36,664 bases of DNA. Origin: Phycisphaerales bacterium. GTDB taxonomy: Bacteria; Planctomycetota; Phycisphaerae; Tepidisphaerales; Tepidisphaeraceae. The DNA is taken from positions 1 to 36,664 of the forward strand of contig JANYKD010000070.1 in the NCBI GenBank assembly GCA_025361735.1, written 5' to 3'. A program made the position numbers and the translations under genes. Each line of letters begins with the position of its first letter. Positions within the stretch are counted from its first letter, which is position 1. Below, piece after piece: positions 27,001-34,931 of the stretch. Below the pieces are notes generated by a model. That model saw only the letters and a list, made by a program, of their open reading frames with translations. It was not told where the DNA came from and did not search any database.

Positions 27001-27757
27001 CCAGCGCGTAGACATCGGTGCGAATGTCCACCAGTTCCGGGGTGCCCCGGGTTTGCTCCGGGCTCATGTAGGGGAGCGTGCCCACCATGCCGTGCCCGGT
27101 TACGGATACCTCATCGTCGGCGCCCGTCACGACCTTGGCCAGCCCGAAATCCAGGATTCGCAGGCTGCCCTCGCGGTCCACCAGGATGTTCCCGGGCTTG
27201 AGGTCGCGGTGGATGACCCCTTTCTGGTGCGCGTAATTGACCGCGTCACAGGCGGTGGCGAAGAGTTCCAGAACCTGCTCCAGCCGCAGCTTGTTGTCTC
27301 TGATGTAGTGCGTGATGGGCACTCCGTCCACGTAGTCCATGACGTAGAAGAGGTGGCCATCGTTCGTCGTACCGCCGTCAAAAACGACGATGATGTGCGG
27401 GTGCTTGAGGCCGGCTGCCACGTCCACCTCGCGTTCGAATCGCTTGCGGGCGTTCCTGGAGGCAAAAGGCCCTTCCATGAGCACTTTGATCGCCACGTTG
27501 CGGTGGGTCGATTTCTGCAGGGCCTGGTAAACCACACCCTGCCCCCCGCGGCTGATCTCCCGGATAATCTCGTAACCCTCGACGGCGATCAGCGACTTGC
27601 GGTCCTGGAAGAAGCCTCCACCTTTGCCGTGAGCGGACCTTGACGGGGCGATGGGCTTCGGCCGATGAGCCGGAGAGGGAACGCCGGGAGTCGGCCCGCC
27701 GGGGCCCTGCCCTTCCGTGCGTCGGTGCGGTCCGTCCTGTGATTCATCCGCGGACAT
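24041..27757 (-). CDS. membrane Ser/Thr protein kinase with 14 WD40 repeats
   Basis: A 1238-residue Hanks-type kinase with complete motifs: glycine loop ISRGGQGVV (68-76), K91 (VAIKVL), HRD at 163-165 in VIHRDLKPGN, DFG at 193-195, and MSPEQ. A membrane helix lies at about 359-380. Outside it comes a charged coiled coil (about 381-460) with three 21-residue repeats, then fourteen WD40 repeats (about 520-1130), enough for two seven-bladed propellers, and a TPR-like helical tail. The WD40 part should be periplasmic and act as sensor or scaffold. The ATG at 27757 has GAGG 8 nt upstream; an in-frame GTG at 27784 is less likely. Several WD blades lack the WD dipeptide (for example RLSDV and KLLDV). 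Confidence 0.92.
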   Translation of the reverse strand: MSADESQDGPHRRTEGQGPGGPTPGVPSPAHRPKPIAPSRSAHGKGGGFFQDRKSLIAVEGYEIIREISRGGQGVVYQALQKSTHRNVAIKVLMEGPFASRNARKRFEREVDVAAGLKHPHIIVVFDGGTTNDGHLFYVMDYVDGVPITHYIRDNKLRLEQVLELFATACDAVNYAHQKGVIHRDLKPGNILVDREGSLRILDFGLAKVVTGADDEVSVTGHGMVGTLPYMSPEQTRGTPELVDIRTDVYALGVVLYELLTGAYPYPVVGEMAEVLKHITTTEPRSLSSNWAEGKGISGSGRTRSGCPINNEVETIALKALSKERERRYQSAGELAKDIRHYLANEPIEAKRDSVVYLLKKAVWRYRSAAAVAAAFVVLLILAVVVLSASLHETAEAERAALRERDRANQQRDRADAKAREAQANLTLARENEIRADAKAREAQDNLTLARENEKRADAKAREAQDNLTLAQKNERLAEIRLADGLLFAGDGQMRSGEPSRARESYFTALDLSRKLGKPDLSMLAALLQSYDSDAPPLMGDDGVRQTIGGFSGHTAYVFRAAFSPDGRNALSGGMDKTLRLWDVASGREIRRFTGHTASVHCALFLPDGRSALSGSFDGKLKLWDIASGTELRSFSGHRGAVYSIALSPDGRNALSGSSDKTLKLWDLSGREIRSFSGHTGAVFSVAFSPDGQSIISGGDDHTLRLWGTSSGKEIRQFTGHGARVYVVTFSPDGRFILSGGLDGTVRLWDAGTGREIRIFSGRGSILSAAFSSDGRKAISGRSDQTLRLSDVASGDEIRMFLRHLESVRSAGFSPDDRCILSGSDDKTLKLWDVANGKEIRRFPGRTCGALAFSPDGRTVLYCDSKRMLKLLDVATQKDILSFAGSAGGVACVAFSPDGGSALSGGSDKIVRLWDAFNGSEIRSFSGHTGIVRSVAFSSDGRSAISGGEDKTAKLWDLAAGKEICTFSGHSGEVRSVAFSPDRRYVASASQDGKVKLWDVASGKLAHDLTGHAGEVYSVAFAPDGRWIASGGRDNKVRLWDAATGEGIHVFDGHIAPAVCIAISPDGSTILSGGADSTMRLWDVAGRKELRVLGEHGDTVTAIAFAPDGRSVASSTQGQMMMLWDFSRVERHREFEQSLPKARQQLEKNAEDPAALRILGDWWALRGFDERAVELFDRVRAKGGNVSALASARCCWKLGRMPEARREFERAAAQKEAPEQYILLCRKAVEREMAAPAQ
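26360..26548 (-). repeat. 63-bp tandem repeats in the kinase coiled coil
   Basis: Three copies of a 63-bp unit encode the 21-residue (three-heptad) unit RADAKAREAQ(A/D)NLTLARENE. The phrase GCGTCAGGTTG recurs on the plus strand at 63-bp spacing, and copies are nearly identical in DNA. The repeat length keeps heptad phase, so unit gain or loss would change only the stalk length. Confidence 0.85.
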
Positions 27758-28146
27758 GGCGTTTCCCTCGGACCACAAACCCACTCAGCACGTGACCAGG
27801 CGATATCGCTGGCGAATATCGATCCGTATCGCACGACAATAGCATCGCGGGCGGAAATTGCCAGAACAGAACGGAGCACGGCGCCTGCGGTCGATCATGC
27901 CGCAAGCCGGAGCGAGACGGCCGAGGGTGCATCTGCGATTTGGCTGAAATTTCTCGTTGCGCGGCCATTGTGAAGACTTGTTGGAGTACCGACACGCATG
28001 GGCGAGACGCCCATGCCATGAGCTTCTGATGACCGGAGGCGGCCGCGGCGATGGAATTGGTGATCCCATGGCTGATACCCATGATGCAACCCAGCGCGGC
28101 CGCGTGTAGACTGCCGATACGTGCCGAGACCGGCGCCCAAGACTCT
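27758..28146. other. divergent intergenic region, kinase / MFS-SpeE
   Basis: About 390 bp between two divergent genes, expected to hold both promoters; none is clear by eye. The only strong structure is the palindrome at 27996-28016. Reading frames extend into it from both sides without ribosome sites. Confidence 0.5.
27996..28016. repeat. REP-like perfect palindrome
   Basis: Perfect inverted repeat: arms GCATGGGCG (27996-28004) and CGCCCATGC (28008-28016) around the loop AGA. No T-tract follows. Similar in design to the element at 32-53; both have a GG/TG-AG..A-C core. Probably a member of a dispersed palindromic family. Confidence 0.65.
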
Positions 28147-30627
28147 ATGAACACAACCGCTCCAAGCCCATCCACAGCCCTTCCAGAAACCGGCCGGCGG
28201 TTCCCGGCGTTGCTGGCGCTCTTTGTCGGCAGCGGCTGTGCCGCGCTGATCTACGAGATAGTCTGGTTCCAGTTGCTGCAACTCGTGATCGGCTCCTCGG
28301 CCGACTCGCTCGGTGTGTTGCTCGGCACGTTTATGGGCGGCATGTGCCTGGGAAGTCTGCTGGCGCCGCGTCTGGTGTCGGCCGGGCGTCATCCGCTGCG
28401 GGTTTACGCTGTGCTCGAACTGGGCATCGGCGTCATCGGCCTGCTCATCCTGGTGGCCATGCCGTACGTCGATCATGTGTACATTACCGGGGTCGGACAT
28501 GGGCAGGGCAGCATTCGCCTGCGCGGGCTTGTGTGCGCGGTTTTGCTGCTGCCGCCAACGGTTCTCATGGGCGCGACCCTGCCGGTGATGGCCCGCTGGG
28601 TGGAGACGTCCGCGCGCGGTGTGTCGTGGCTGGGGCTGTTCTATGGCGGGAATATCGCCGGTGCCGTCTTTGGCTGCCTGCTGGCGGGGTTCTATCTGCT
28701 CCGCATTCACGATCTGACGATCGCCACGTTTGTGGCCGCCGGCATCAATCTCGCCGTGGCGACGGTTGCCCTTGTCCTGGCCGGCCGCGGGCCGTGGCGG
28801 GCACCGGCCGCGATCGCTTCGGCAGACCTGTCGCCGCAGACATCCGGCGCGTGGTGCGTTTACGTTGGCATCGGGCTGTCCGGTTTGTGCGCCCTGGGGG
28901 CCGAGGTGGTGTGGACCCGCCTGTTGTCGCTGATGCTCGGGGCCACGGTGTATACATTCTCGCTGATCCTCGCCGTCTTTCTCGTGGGTCTGGGGATCGG
29001 CAGCAGCCTGGGGGCGATGTTGTGCCGGCGTGCCGGGGCCCGGGTGGTTCTGGGAACGTGTCAGTTTCTACTGGCTGCGGCGGTGGCGTGGTCTGCCTAC
29101 ATGATGGCAGTCTGCCTGCCCTACTGGCCGATCCAGCCGTCGCTGGCCCACAGCCCGTGGCTGCATCTGCAGGTTGACATCTCGCGATGCGTCTGGGCTG
29201 TGCTGCCGGCCGCACTGCTTTGGGGCGCGAGTTTTCCCGCGGCGGTGGCTTCCCTCGCCTGGCGCGGGAAGGATCTGGGCCGGGTTGTCGGAGGCATCTA
29301 CGCCGCCAATACCGTCGGCGCGATCATCGGCTCGCTTGCCTTCAGTCTGCTGGTGATCCCGCACATGGGAACGCACCAGGCCCAGCGTCTGTTGATTGGC
29401 CTGTCGGCCCTGTCGGCCTTGATCGTGCTCATGCCGCTCCTCCGGCAAACCAGTAGCGCCCCCACGTCGCCGGCTGGCCGACCTCGCCGGCGAATCGCGC
29501 CACTAGCATCACTTCTGGTCTCAGCGGCGATTTGCGCCGTCCTCGCCTGGCGGATTCCGCCCGTGCCGTGGGGGCTGATTGCTTACGGACGCCTGCTCCC
29601 GATGACCCCGTGGCCAGCCACACTCGTCTACATCGGCGAAGGAATGAACTCATCCGTGGCCGTGACCGATACCGGCGGCGAACGCTACTTCCACGTCAGC
29701 GGCAAGATCGAAGCCTCCAGCGAATGGCAGGACATGCGGCTGCAGCGAATGCTGGGGCACATTCCCGCGCTGATTCATGGCAAGCCTCGTTCGGTGCTGG
29801 TGGTCGGCTGCGGCGCCGGGGTTACGGCCGGCAGCTTCGTCGTACACCCGAGCGTCGAGCGCATCGTCATTTGCGAGATCGAGCCGCTCATCCCGCAGGT
29901 TGTCGCCAGGCATTTTGCCTACGAAAACCACGCGGTGCTGAAAGACCCGCGCGTGCAGGTGATCTACGACGATGCGCGGCACTACGTACTCACCACGCAC
30001 GATCGCTTCGACATCATCACGTCGGACCCGATCCACCCGTGGGTCAAAGGTGCCGCCACGCTCTACACGCGCGAATACTTCGAGATGTGCAAAGAGCACC
30101 TCAATCCCGGCGGCGTGGTGACCCAATGGGTTCCGCTCTATGAAAGCAACATGGAGGCGGTCAAGAGCGAGATGCGCACGTTCTTTGAGGTGTTCCCCAA
30201 CGGCACCATCTGGAGCAACGACAAGAACGGCAAGGGTTACGATCTGGTGCTGCTGGGCCAGGTGGAGTCGACGCAGATCCCCGTGGATTTCCTGCAGGAA
30301 CGCCTCGCCCGCAGGGATCACAAAGACGCGGCCGATTCGCTTGCGGACGTGGGCTTCGATTCAGTCCCTGAGCTATTGGCCACGTACGCCGGCCGGGGCG
30401 GCGACCTGGAGCCGTGGCTGCGCTACGCCGAGGTCAACCGCGATCGCAACCTGCGCCTGCAATACCTCGCCGGTATGGGACTGGACGCGGACCAGAGCGA
30501 GCAGATCCACGACGAGATCCTCACCTATCGCCGCTTCTCGGAGGAACTGTTTGTTGCTTCCGATTCTGTCCGCCAGGCTCTGAAGATGGAAATGGCGAAA
30601 TCGAGCTTGCGCCGGGCCGCGCGTTGA
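28147..30627 (+). CDS. fused MFS-like / spermidine-synthase-like membrane protein
   Basis: An 826-residue protein. The N-terminal half (about 1-490) is a multi-pass membrane domain; the C-terminal part (about 500-700) is a Rossmann methyltransferase-like domain of the spermidine synthase (PABS) family with the nucleotide-binding motif VVGCGAGV, acidic CEIEP, DDARHY, and DIITSDPIHPW. In true SpeE the corresponding stretch has two aspartates (SD..TDP); the second is replaced here, so ordinary putrescine aminopropylation is doubtful. An all-helical tail completes it. Function unknown; such fusions are common in Planctomycetes and Proteobacteria. The ATG at 28147 starts just before the first hydrophobic segment; no good ribosome site is seen, so the start is uncertain. 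Confidence 0.8.
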   Translation: MNTTAPSPSTALPETGRRFPALLALFVGSGCAALIYEIVWFQLLQLVIGSSADSLGVLLGTFMGGMCLGSLLAPRLVSAGRHPLRVYAVLELGIGVIGLLILVAMPYVDHVYITGVGHGQGSIRLRGLVCAVLLLPPTVLMGATLPVMARWVETSARGVSWLGLFYGGNIAGAVFGCLLAGFYLLRIHDLTIATFVAAGINLAVATVALVLAGRGPWRAPAAIASADLSPQTSGAWCVYVGIGLSGLCALGAEVVWTRLLSLMLGATVYTFSLILAVFLVGLGIGSSLGAMLCRRAGARVVLGTCQFLLAAAVAWSAYMMAVCLPYWPIQPSLAHSPWLHLQVDISRCVWAVLPAALLWGASFPAAVASLAWRGKDLGRVVGGIYAANTVGAIIGSLAFSLLVIPHMGTHQAQRLLIGLSALSALIVLMPLLRQTSSAPTSPAGRPRRRIAPLASLLVSAAICAVLAWRIPPVPWGLIAYGRLLPMTPWPATLVYIGEGMNSSVAVTDTGGERYFHVSGKIEASSEWQDMRLQRMLGHIPALIHGKPRSVLVVGCGAGVTAGSFVVHPSVERIVICEIEPLIPQVVARHFAYENHAVLKDPRVQVIYDDARHYVLTTHDRFDIITSDPIHPWVKGAATLYTREYFEMCKEHLNPGGVVTQWVPLYESNMEAVKSEMRTFFEVFPNGTIWSNDKNGKGYDLVLLGQVESTQIPVDFLQERLARRDHKDAADSLADVGFDSVPELLATYAGRGGDLEPWLRYAEVNRDRNLRLQYLAGMGLDADQSEQIHDEILTYRRFSEELFVASDSVRQALKMEMAKSSLRRAAR

Positions 30628-30703
30628 CATGGCGCAGAAGTGCGCGTCCGATTCTCTCGGTCGCGACGCGCGAGGTTGTGGCGCTAAAACAATGTGGCGC
30701 CCG

Positions 30704-32128
30704 TCAAGCCGCCGTTTGCGCTTCCCGGTTTCGTGGACCAGAATCGTCGCGCCAGTTTGGATCCGGAGCATGATCAGCCTTCTTGGGCCGCAGGTGCCGG
30801 CGATTGTGCCGCGGTCCGACCAAATGGGTTCGGGCATCCGCCACCACCACATCAGCCCGGCGAGCGGCGGCGACGCGTGTCGTGTCAACCCCGCTCGCGA
30901 CGGACGTGGCGACGGTGCCGGCGACAACTGCCGGAGCAGAACGCAGGTCCAGCGGCAAATGTCCCAGGCCGATCACGGCGGATTCGCCTGATATGACGGC
31001 CCTTTCCATCACATTGTGTAGTTCCCGCAGGTTGCCCGGCCAGGAATATTCCTGCAGCGCATCCATCGCTTCCGGGGCCAGAGTACCAGCTTTGCGGTCG
31101 GCCTCGTGTGCATAGAACTTCAGGTATGCGTTGGCAAGTGGGATGATGTCCTCGCGGCGTTCTCGCAGCGGGGGCAGGTCGATCCGGATCGATTCGAGCG
31201 TTGCCATCAGTTCCGGACACAACAGTCCGCGTTTGACCACCTCCGCAAGGTCAATGCTGCTGGTGGCGATGATGCGGACATCGGCTTGGCGCATACGCCA
31301 ATCGCCGCGTCGTTCATACTCCTGACTGCGCAGGAGCTGCAGCAGTCGGGGTTGCAAGCTCTTGGGCAGCAGCCCCACTTCTTCAAGAAGCAGCGTGCCG
31401 TGCTCGCACAGGGCAACGAATCCGCTGAGTTCCGCGGAAGTTCCAGAGGGACTGTCGCCGCCGCCGAACAACTCTGCCTCAAACAAGTCGGGAGATTCCG
31501 TCCGGCAGTGCATGGCGACAAACGGTCCGTCTGCGCGCGGGCTCCAATCGTGGATCATCCGCCCCAGGCATCGCTTGCCCGTTCCCGGTTCGCCGCAGAG
31601 GAGCACGGACGCCCGGGACGAAGCCAGTTGCTTCGCCAGATCGATGGCCTGTTGTGCCGCGGGACTGCCGCTGACCCAGCTCGAGGGGGTTCGGCGATCC
31701 ATCGTCACCCGCATGGCCTCGGTATTGCGGCGCAGTCTCAGTCTTCCGGCTGCGGTGCGGACGATGAACTCCGCCTGGGGACGCGTGATCGGCCGCATGA
31801 CCAGCTCGGCATCGCCGGAGCCGATGGCGTCTGTTGTCGCCTGCATCGAGTCAATGCTTGGGCAGACGATGACGATCTGCGTCCACGGGCTTTCCCGTCT
31901 AAGATGCTTGACCACCTCAAGCTGCTGTGCCGACCCCAATCGCCAGCACAGGATAACAATATCAAAGGCGTGGGTGACTGCCTCTTCAAGAGCTTGCGGG
32001 ATCGTGGTTTTGAGGACCGCACAATGTCCGTGAGGCGTCAACCACTGCTGGATGACCTCTCCTTCACGGGCATTCGGGTCGAGAACCAGAATGCGCAAGG
32101 CGACTATTGGCCGGTATTCCGCGCCCAT
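30704..32128 (-). CDS. degenerate NtrC-family (receiver - AAA+) protein
   Basis: A 474-residue protein with the layout of a sigma-54 activator but with key residues missing. In the receiver domain (about 12-125) D17 is present, but the phospho-acceptor aspartate is replaced by cysteine (C61, in VILCWRLG). The AAA+ domain (about 150-390) keeps Walker A GEPGTGKR (179-186), but Walker B ends LEE, the GAFTGA loop is replaced by GGGDSPSGTS (222-231), and the arginine-finger region (FRxDLYYRL in active enzymes) reads LCPELMATL. The C-terminus lacks a Fis-type helix-turn-helix. The reading frame is intact. The ATG at 32128 has AGGTGG 5 nt upstream. Possibly a non-catalytic partner protein, or a gene in decay. 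Confidence 0.8.
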   Translation of the reverse strand: MGAEYRPIVALRILVLDPNAREGEVIQQWLTPHGHCAVLKTTIPQALEEAVTHAFDIVILCWRLGSAQQLEVVKHLRRESPWTQIVIVCPSIDSMQATTDAIGSGDAELVMRPITRPQAEFIVRTAAGRLRLRRNTEAMRVTMDRRTPSSWVSGSPAAQQAIDLAKQLASSRASVLLCGEPGTGKRCLGRMIHDWSPRADGPFVAMHCRTESPDLFEAELFGGGDSPSGTSAELSGFVALCEHGTLLLEEVGLLPKSLQPRLLQLLRSQEYERRGDWRMRQADVRIIATSSIDLAEVVKRGLLCPELMATLESIRIDLPPLRERREDIIPLANAYLKFYAHEADRKAGTLAPEAMDALQEYSWPGNLRELHNVMERAVISGESAVIGLGHLPLDLRSAPAVVAGTVATSVASGVDTTRVAAARRADVVVADARTHLVGPRHNRRHLRPKKADHAPDPNWRDDSGPRNREAQTAA

Positions 32129-32212
32129 ATCAACCACCTGCGGTCGTTGATGGCCCGCGTCCAGAAGACAATCTGCATGACTGTGTTTCCTGATCCCGGC
32201 GGCGAGCCTGGA

Positions 32213-32422
32213 TCAGCGACGAAGAGGTGACAAAAGTGGCCGCTGTTTCAGACGGCCGCGAAGCCTCTCGCCCCAAGCCACGCCGGCGTAGTTGCCGACT
32301 TCCATGGCAAGCGCCGTCAGCAGTGCCGCGGGCCAATTGCCGGTTCGAATGCAGATCAACGTTACCACTGCGGCAACGAGGATCTGTACCGGGACGAAGG
32401 TCTTTTTCATCTGTTGCCACAT
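32213..32422 (-). CDS. small membrane protein
   Basis: A 69-residue protein with two hydrophobic segments (VPVQILVAAVVTLICI and WPAALLTALAMEVGNYAGVAW) and a basic C-terminus; no family recognised. The ATG at 32422 follows GGAG at 8-nt spacing; the frame is open to 32476. It lies 84 bp upstream of the degenerate NtrC gene in the same direction, so the two may be cotranscribed. Confidence 0.6.
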   Translation of the reverse strand: MWQQMKKTFVPVQILVAAVVTLICIRTGNWPAALLTALAMEVGNYAGVAWGERLRGRLKQRPLLSPLRR

Positions 32423-33066
32423 GTTCAGTGCTCCGGTTTGCGGTGTCATTATGAGTTGTCCGTGGAGGTATGCCACGCGGCAACTCGCCGTTGGAGGATG
32501 TGCAACGGCCGTGCCAGGATCGGTTGATTATCGTTTCGCGAGACGCTGGGAAGGCTATTCGCGGAGTCGCGAGTTCATCGTATCGTCATTGACGACATGC
32601 ACTTGGCGATGATTCCGCATGCTCAATTATTGACGTTGGTGGCGATGACAGTCTGTGGTTAGCATCGGATTGGTGTACTATTAGTGATAGGTGATTACCT
32701 GATACTGCCCAAAATATCAGCAGGCCCGTGTTTCAGGGGTATCGCTGCCCAGTTTTGCCGTGTACGTACAACCGCGTGGGAAATGCTGTAGGCATCGCCT
32801 GGAACCGCCGGGAAAATTGTGACACCGCCCGTGCCGGCGCTGGCCATAGGTGAACCACTGATATACCATAGGTTAGTGGAGTATGGGTGTGAGCCTGTGA
32901 AACAGAGTCGCTTTCGGGTGCCCGTGGGACCCAGCCCGCGCATCGATCCAAGCGAACCGCTGGAGTATACTGCAAGCTTCGAGCCGGTAGCCTGTTGAGA
33001 CAGCGCCGGCGTGGCGGCCGGCCCGTGATATCGCTGGCGCCACTGGAGATCGGACGCGGAGTCGTG
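32423..33066. other. intergenic region before the sensor kinase
   Basis: About 640 bp. It has a comparatively AT-rich patch at about 32600-32700, likely to hold promoters for the divergent genes, but no -35/-10 pair stands out. A 130-codon minus-strand reading frame (32695-33087) has no recognisable features and overlaps the kinase start, so it is not called. Confidence 0.5.
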
Positions 33067-34083
33067 ATGCGAATGAAGCACGGTCATGCCATGGTGCGAT
33101 ACGCGATCGGCATTGCGGCCGTCGCCGTGGCCCTGATCCTCAAATTCGCCCTGGTTCCGCTGGTGACCCAGGAGACGCCGTTCCTGCTGTTCTTCACGGC
33201 GGTGATGGTCGCCGCGTGGTGCGGCGGGTTTGGCCCGGGCCTGCTCGTGACCGCGTTTTCAGCCCTCTTGAGCGACTACTTCTTCATGACCCCTTTCTAC
33301 AAGTTCGAGGTTCTGAACCGCGTGGAATGGTCCAAACTCGCGATGTTCGTATGCGAAGGGACGCTCATCAGTATGTTGTGCGCGATGGTCCGATCGGCCC
33401 GGGAACGGGCGGAAGTCAACGCGGAGCAAGTCCGGATCCTTCAGGAAAGGATCATTGACGTCCGGGAGCGCGAGGAACAGAGGATCGGGCGCGACCTGCA
33501 CGATGGCCTGGGGCAACACCTGACCGGGATTGCCTTCCTCAGCCGGTTACTGTCGCAGCGGCTGACCGGAAAATCGCTGCCCGAAGCGGCCGAGGCCACG
33601 AAGATCGAGGAACTTGTCAACGATGCGACGCGGCAGGCCCGGGAACTCGCCAGCGGCCTTTCGCCGGTGGCGGTGGATGCGGGCGGACTGGCATCGGGGC
33701 TCCAGGCGTTGGCGGGCGAGACGCAGGACATCTTCCACATCGTCTGCGCCTTCGCCTGCGAGACACCGGTCGAGATCAAGGACGCGTCGGTGGCCACGAG
33801 CCTGTACCGCATCGCCCAAGAGGCCGTGACCAACGCCCTGAAACACGGCAAGGCCAGGCAGATCAGAATAGAACTCTCCGTCGTTGGCGGATCGTTGCGG
33901 ATGCTCGTGGAAGACAATGGAACAGGGTTCTCCGGGTTATCGCCCGCTGGCGAGGGGATGGGTTTGCAGAGTATGCGGTATCGGGCCCGGATGATCGGCG
34001 CGTCCCTGGATATCGGTCCTGGCGAGCGCGGCGGAACCAGCGTGACGTGCGTATTGCTGAACTACCTTCGGTCGGAGGCTTGA
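33067..34083 (+). CDS. DUF4118 sensor histidine kinase (NarX/HisKA_3 type)
   Basis: A 338-residue membrane sensor. Hydrophobic segments between about 10 and 110 match the KdpD-like four-helix DUF4118 module (FKFALVPL ... FLLFFTAVMVAAWCGGFGPGLL). A short coiled linker follows, then HisKA_3 with phospho-acceptor H145 in RIGRDLHDGLGQHLTG, and a HATPase_c domain with N-box EAVTNALKHG, G1 VEDNGTGF and G2 GMGLQSMRYRARMIG. No separate periplasmic ligand domain is present, so the stimulus may be membrane-derived. The ATG at 33067 has GGAG 5 nt upstream. The response-regulator gene follows 7 bp later. It probably responds to a stimulus connected with the ammonium transporter downstream, but that is inferred from position only. 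Confidence 0.9.
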   Translation: MRMKHGHAMVRYAIGIAAVAVALILKFALVPLVTQETPFLLFFTAVMVAAWCGGFGPGLLVTAFSALLSDYFFMTPFYKFEVLNRVEWSKLAMFVCEGTLISMLCAMVRSARERAEVNAEQVRILQERIIDVREREEQRIGRDLHDGLGQHLTGIAFLSRLLSQRLTGKSLPEAAEATKIEELVNDATRQARELASGLSPVAVDAGGLASGLQALAGETQDIFHIVCAFACETPVEIKDASVATSLYRIAQEAVTNALKHGKARQIRIELSVVGGSLRMLVEDNGTGFSGLSPAGEGMGLQSMRYRARMIGASLDIGPGERGGTSVTCVLLNYLRSEA

Positions 34084-34090
34084 GGAACAC

Positions 34091-34780
34091 ATGGCAACCA
34101 AGACACAAGCGGTCAATACGAAGTCGCGCATTCTGCTGGTGGAAGATCACCCCATCCTGCGGCACGGCATCCGCCAACTGATCGACGAAGAGCCGGACCT
34201 GGTCGTTTGCGGCGAGGCGGAAGACGCCGCGCAAGCCGTCGTCGCAGTCGCCTCTCTCAATCCCGATCTGGTGGTGCTGGATATCCGGCTGAAGGACGCG
34301 AACGGTTTGGACCTCATCAAAGACCTGCGCGCCAAGCAGCCTCGCCTGCCGGTTCTCGTGCTCTCAATGTACAAGGAGTCGCTCTACGCGGAACGGGCCA
34401 TGCGGGCCGGAGCCCGCGGGTACATCATGAAGCAGGAGGCCACGGACAAGATCATGGTTGCCATTCGGCAAGTACTGGCCGGCAACATCTACCTCAGCGA
34501 ACGCATGGCGCTGCAGATGGCACAGAAACTGGTCGGGAGTGATCGGAAGAGCAAGGAGCCGTCTCTCGAGGATCTGTCCGATCGCGAGTTCGAAGTCTTC
34601 ACGATGATCGGCCAGGGCCTGGGGCCTTCGGAGATGGCGATGAAACTGGGGCTGAGCGTAAAGACCGTTGAGACTCATCGCGAGCATATCAAAGAGAAGC
34701 TCAAGCTGCGCACCGCGGCCGAACTCGTTCGATATGCGGTTCAGCATGCCTTGGGTGAAGATATCCGCATGCGTGAATGA
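34091..34780 (+). CDS. NarL/FixJ-family response regulator
   Basis: A 229-residue regulator. The receiver domain (about 12-130) has acidic residues E18/D19 (LLVEDH), the phospho-acceptor D64 (VVLDIRL) and the conserved lysine in YIMKQEA. The LuxR-type helix-turn-helix (about 160-220) reads LSDREFEVFTMIGQGLGPSEMAMKLGLSVKTVETHREHIKEKL, with VKTVETHR as recognition helix. Partner of the kinase immediately upstream (7-bp spacing, good Shine-Dalgarno GAGGAA at 34082-34087). The target genes are unknown; the Amt gene 151 bp downstream is the closest candidate. Confidence 0.93.
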   Translation: MATKTQAVNTKSRILLVEDHPILRHGIRQLIDEEPDLVVCGEAEDAAQAVVAVASLNPDLVVLDIRLKDANGLDLIKDLRAKQPRLPVLVLSMYKESLYAERAMRAGARGYIMKQEATDKIMVAIRQVLAGNIYLSERMALQMAQKLVGSDRKSKEPSLEDLSDREFEVFTMIGQGLGPSEMAMKLGLSVKTVETHREHIKEKLKLRTAAELVRYAVQHALGEDIRMRE

Positions 34781-34870
34781 CATATGTCTTGTCGACCGAA
34801 CATTCATAGGTGAATCACTGATGCGCCATCGGTGTCATGATGCGAAGCGGACGTAATCGTTTGCGCCGCT

Positions 34871-34886
34871 GGCACACGCTTTTCAT
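34871..34886 (+). promoter_or_regulatory. weak sigma-54-like site before amt
   Basis: TGGCAC (34871-34876), 5 bp, then TTTCA (34882-34886) resembles the sigma-54 consensus TGGCAC-N5-TTGCA with one mismatch, which falls on the important G of the -12 element. The site lies 45 bp before the amt start codon. Suggestive because amt genes are often sigma-54 dependent, but the mismatch keeps confidence low. Confidence 0.25.
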
Positions 34887-34931
34887 ATGCATTTCGGCCC
34901 AACCGGCTAATCCAGAAAACGGAGGTTCGAA

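Noticed and set aside
32695-33087. 130-codon minus-strand reading frame before the histidine kinase
   Set aside because: No recognisable domain, no ribosome site, and it overlaps the kinase start and probable promoter.
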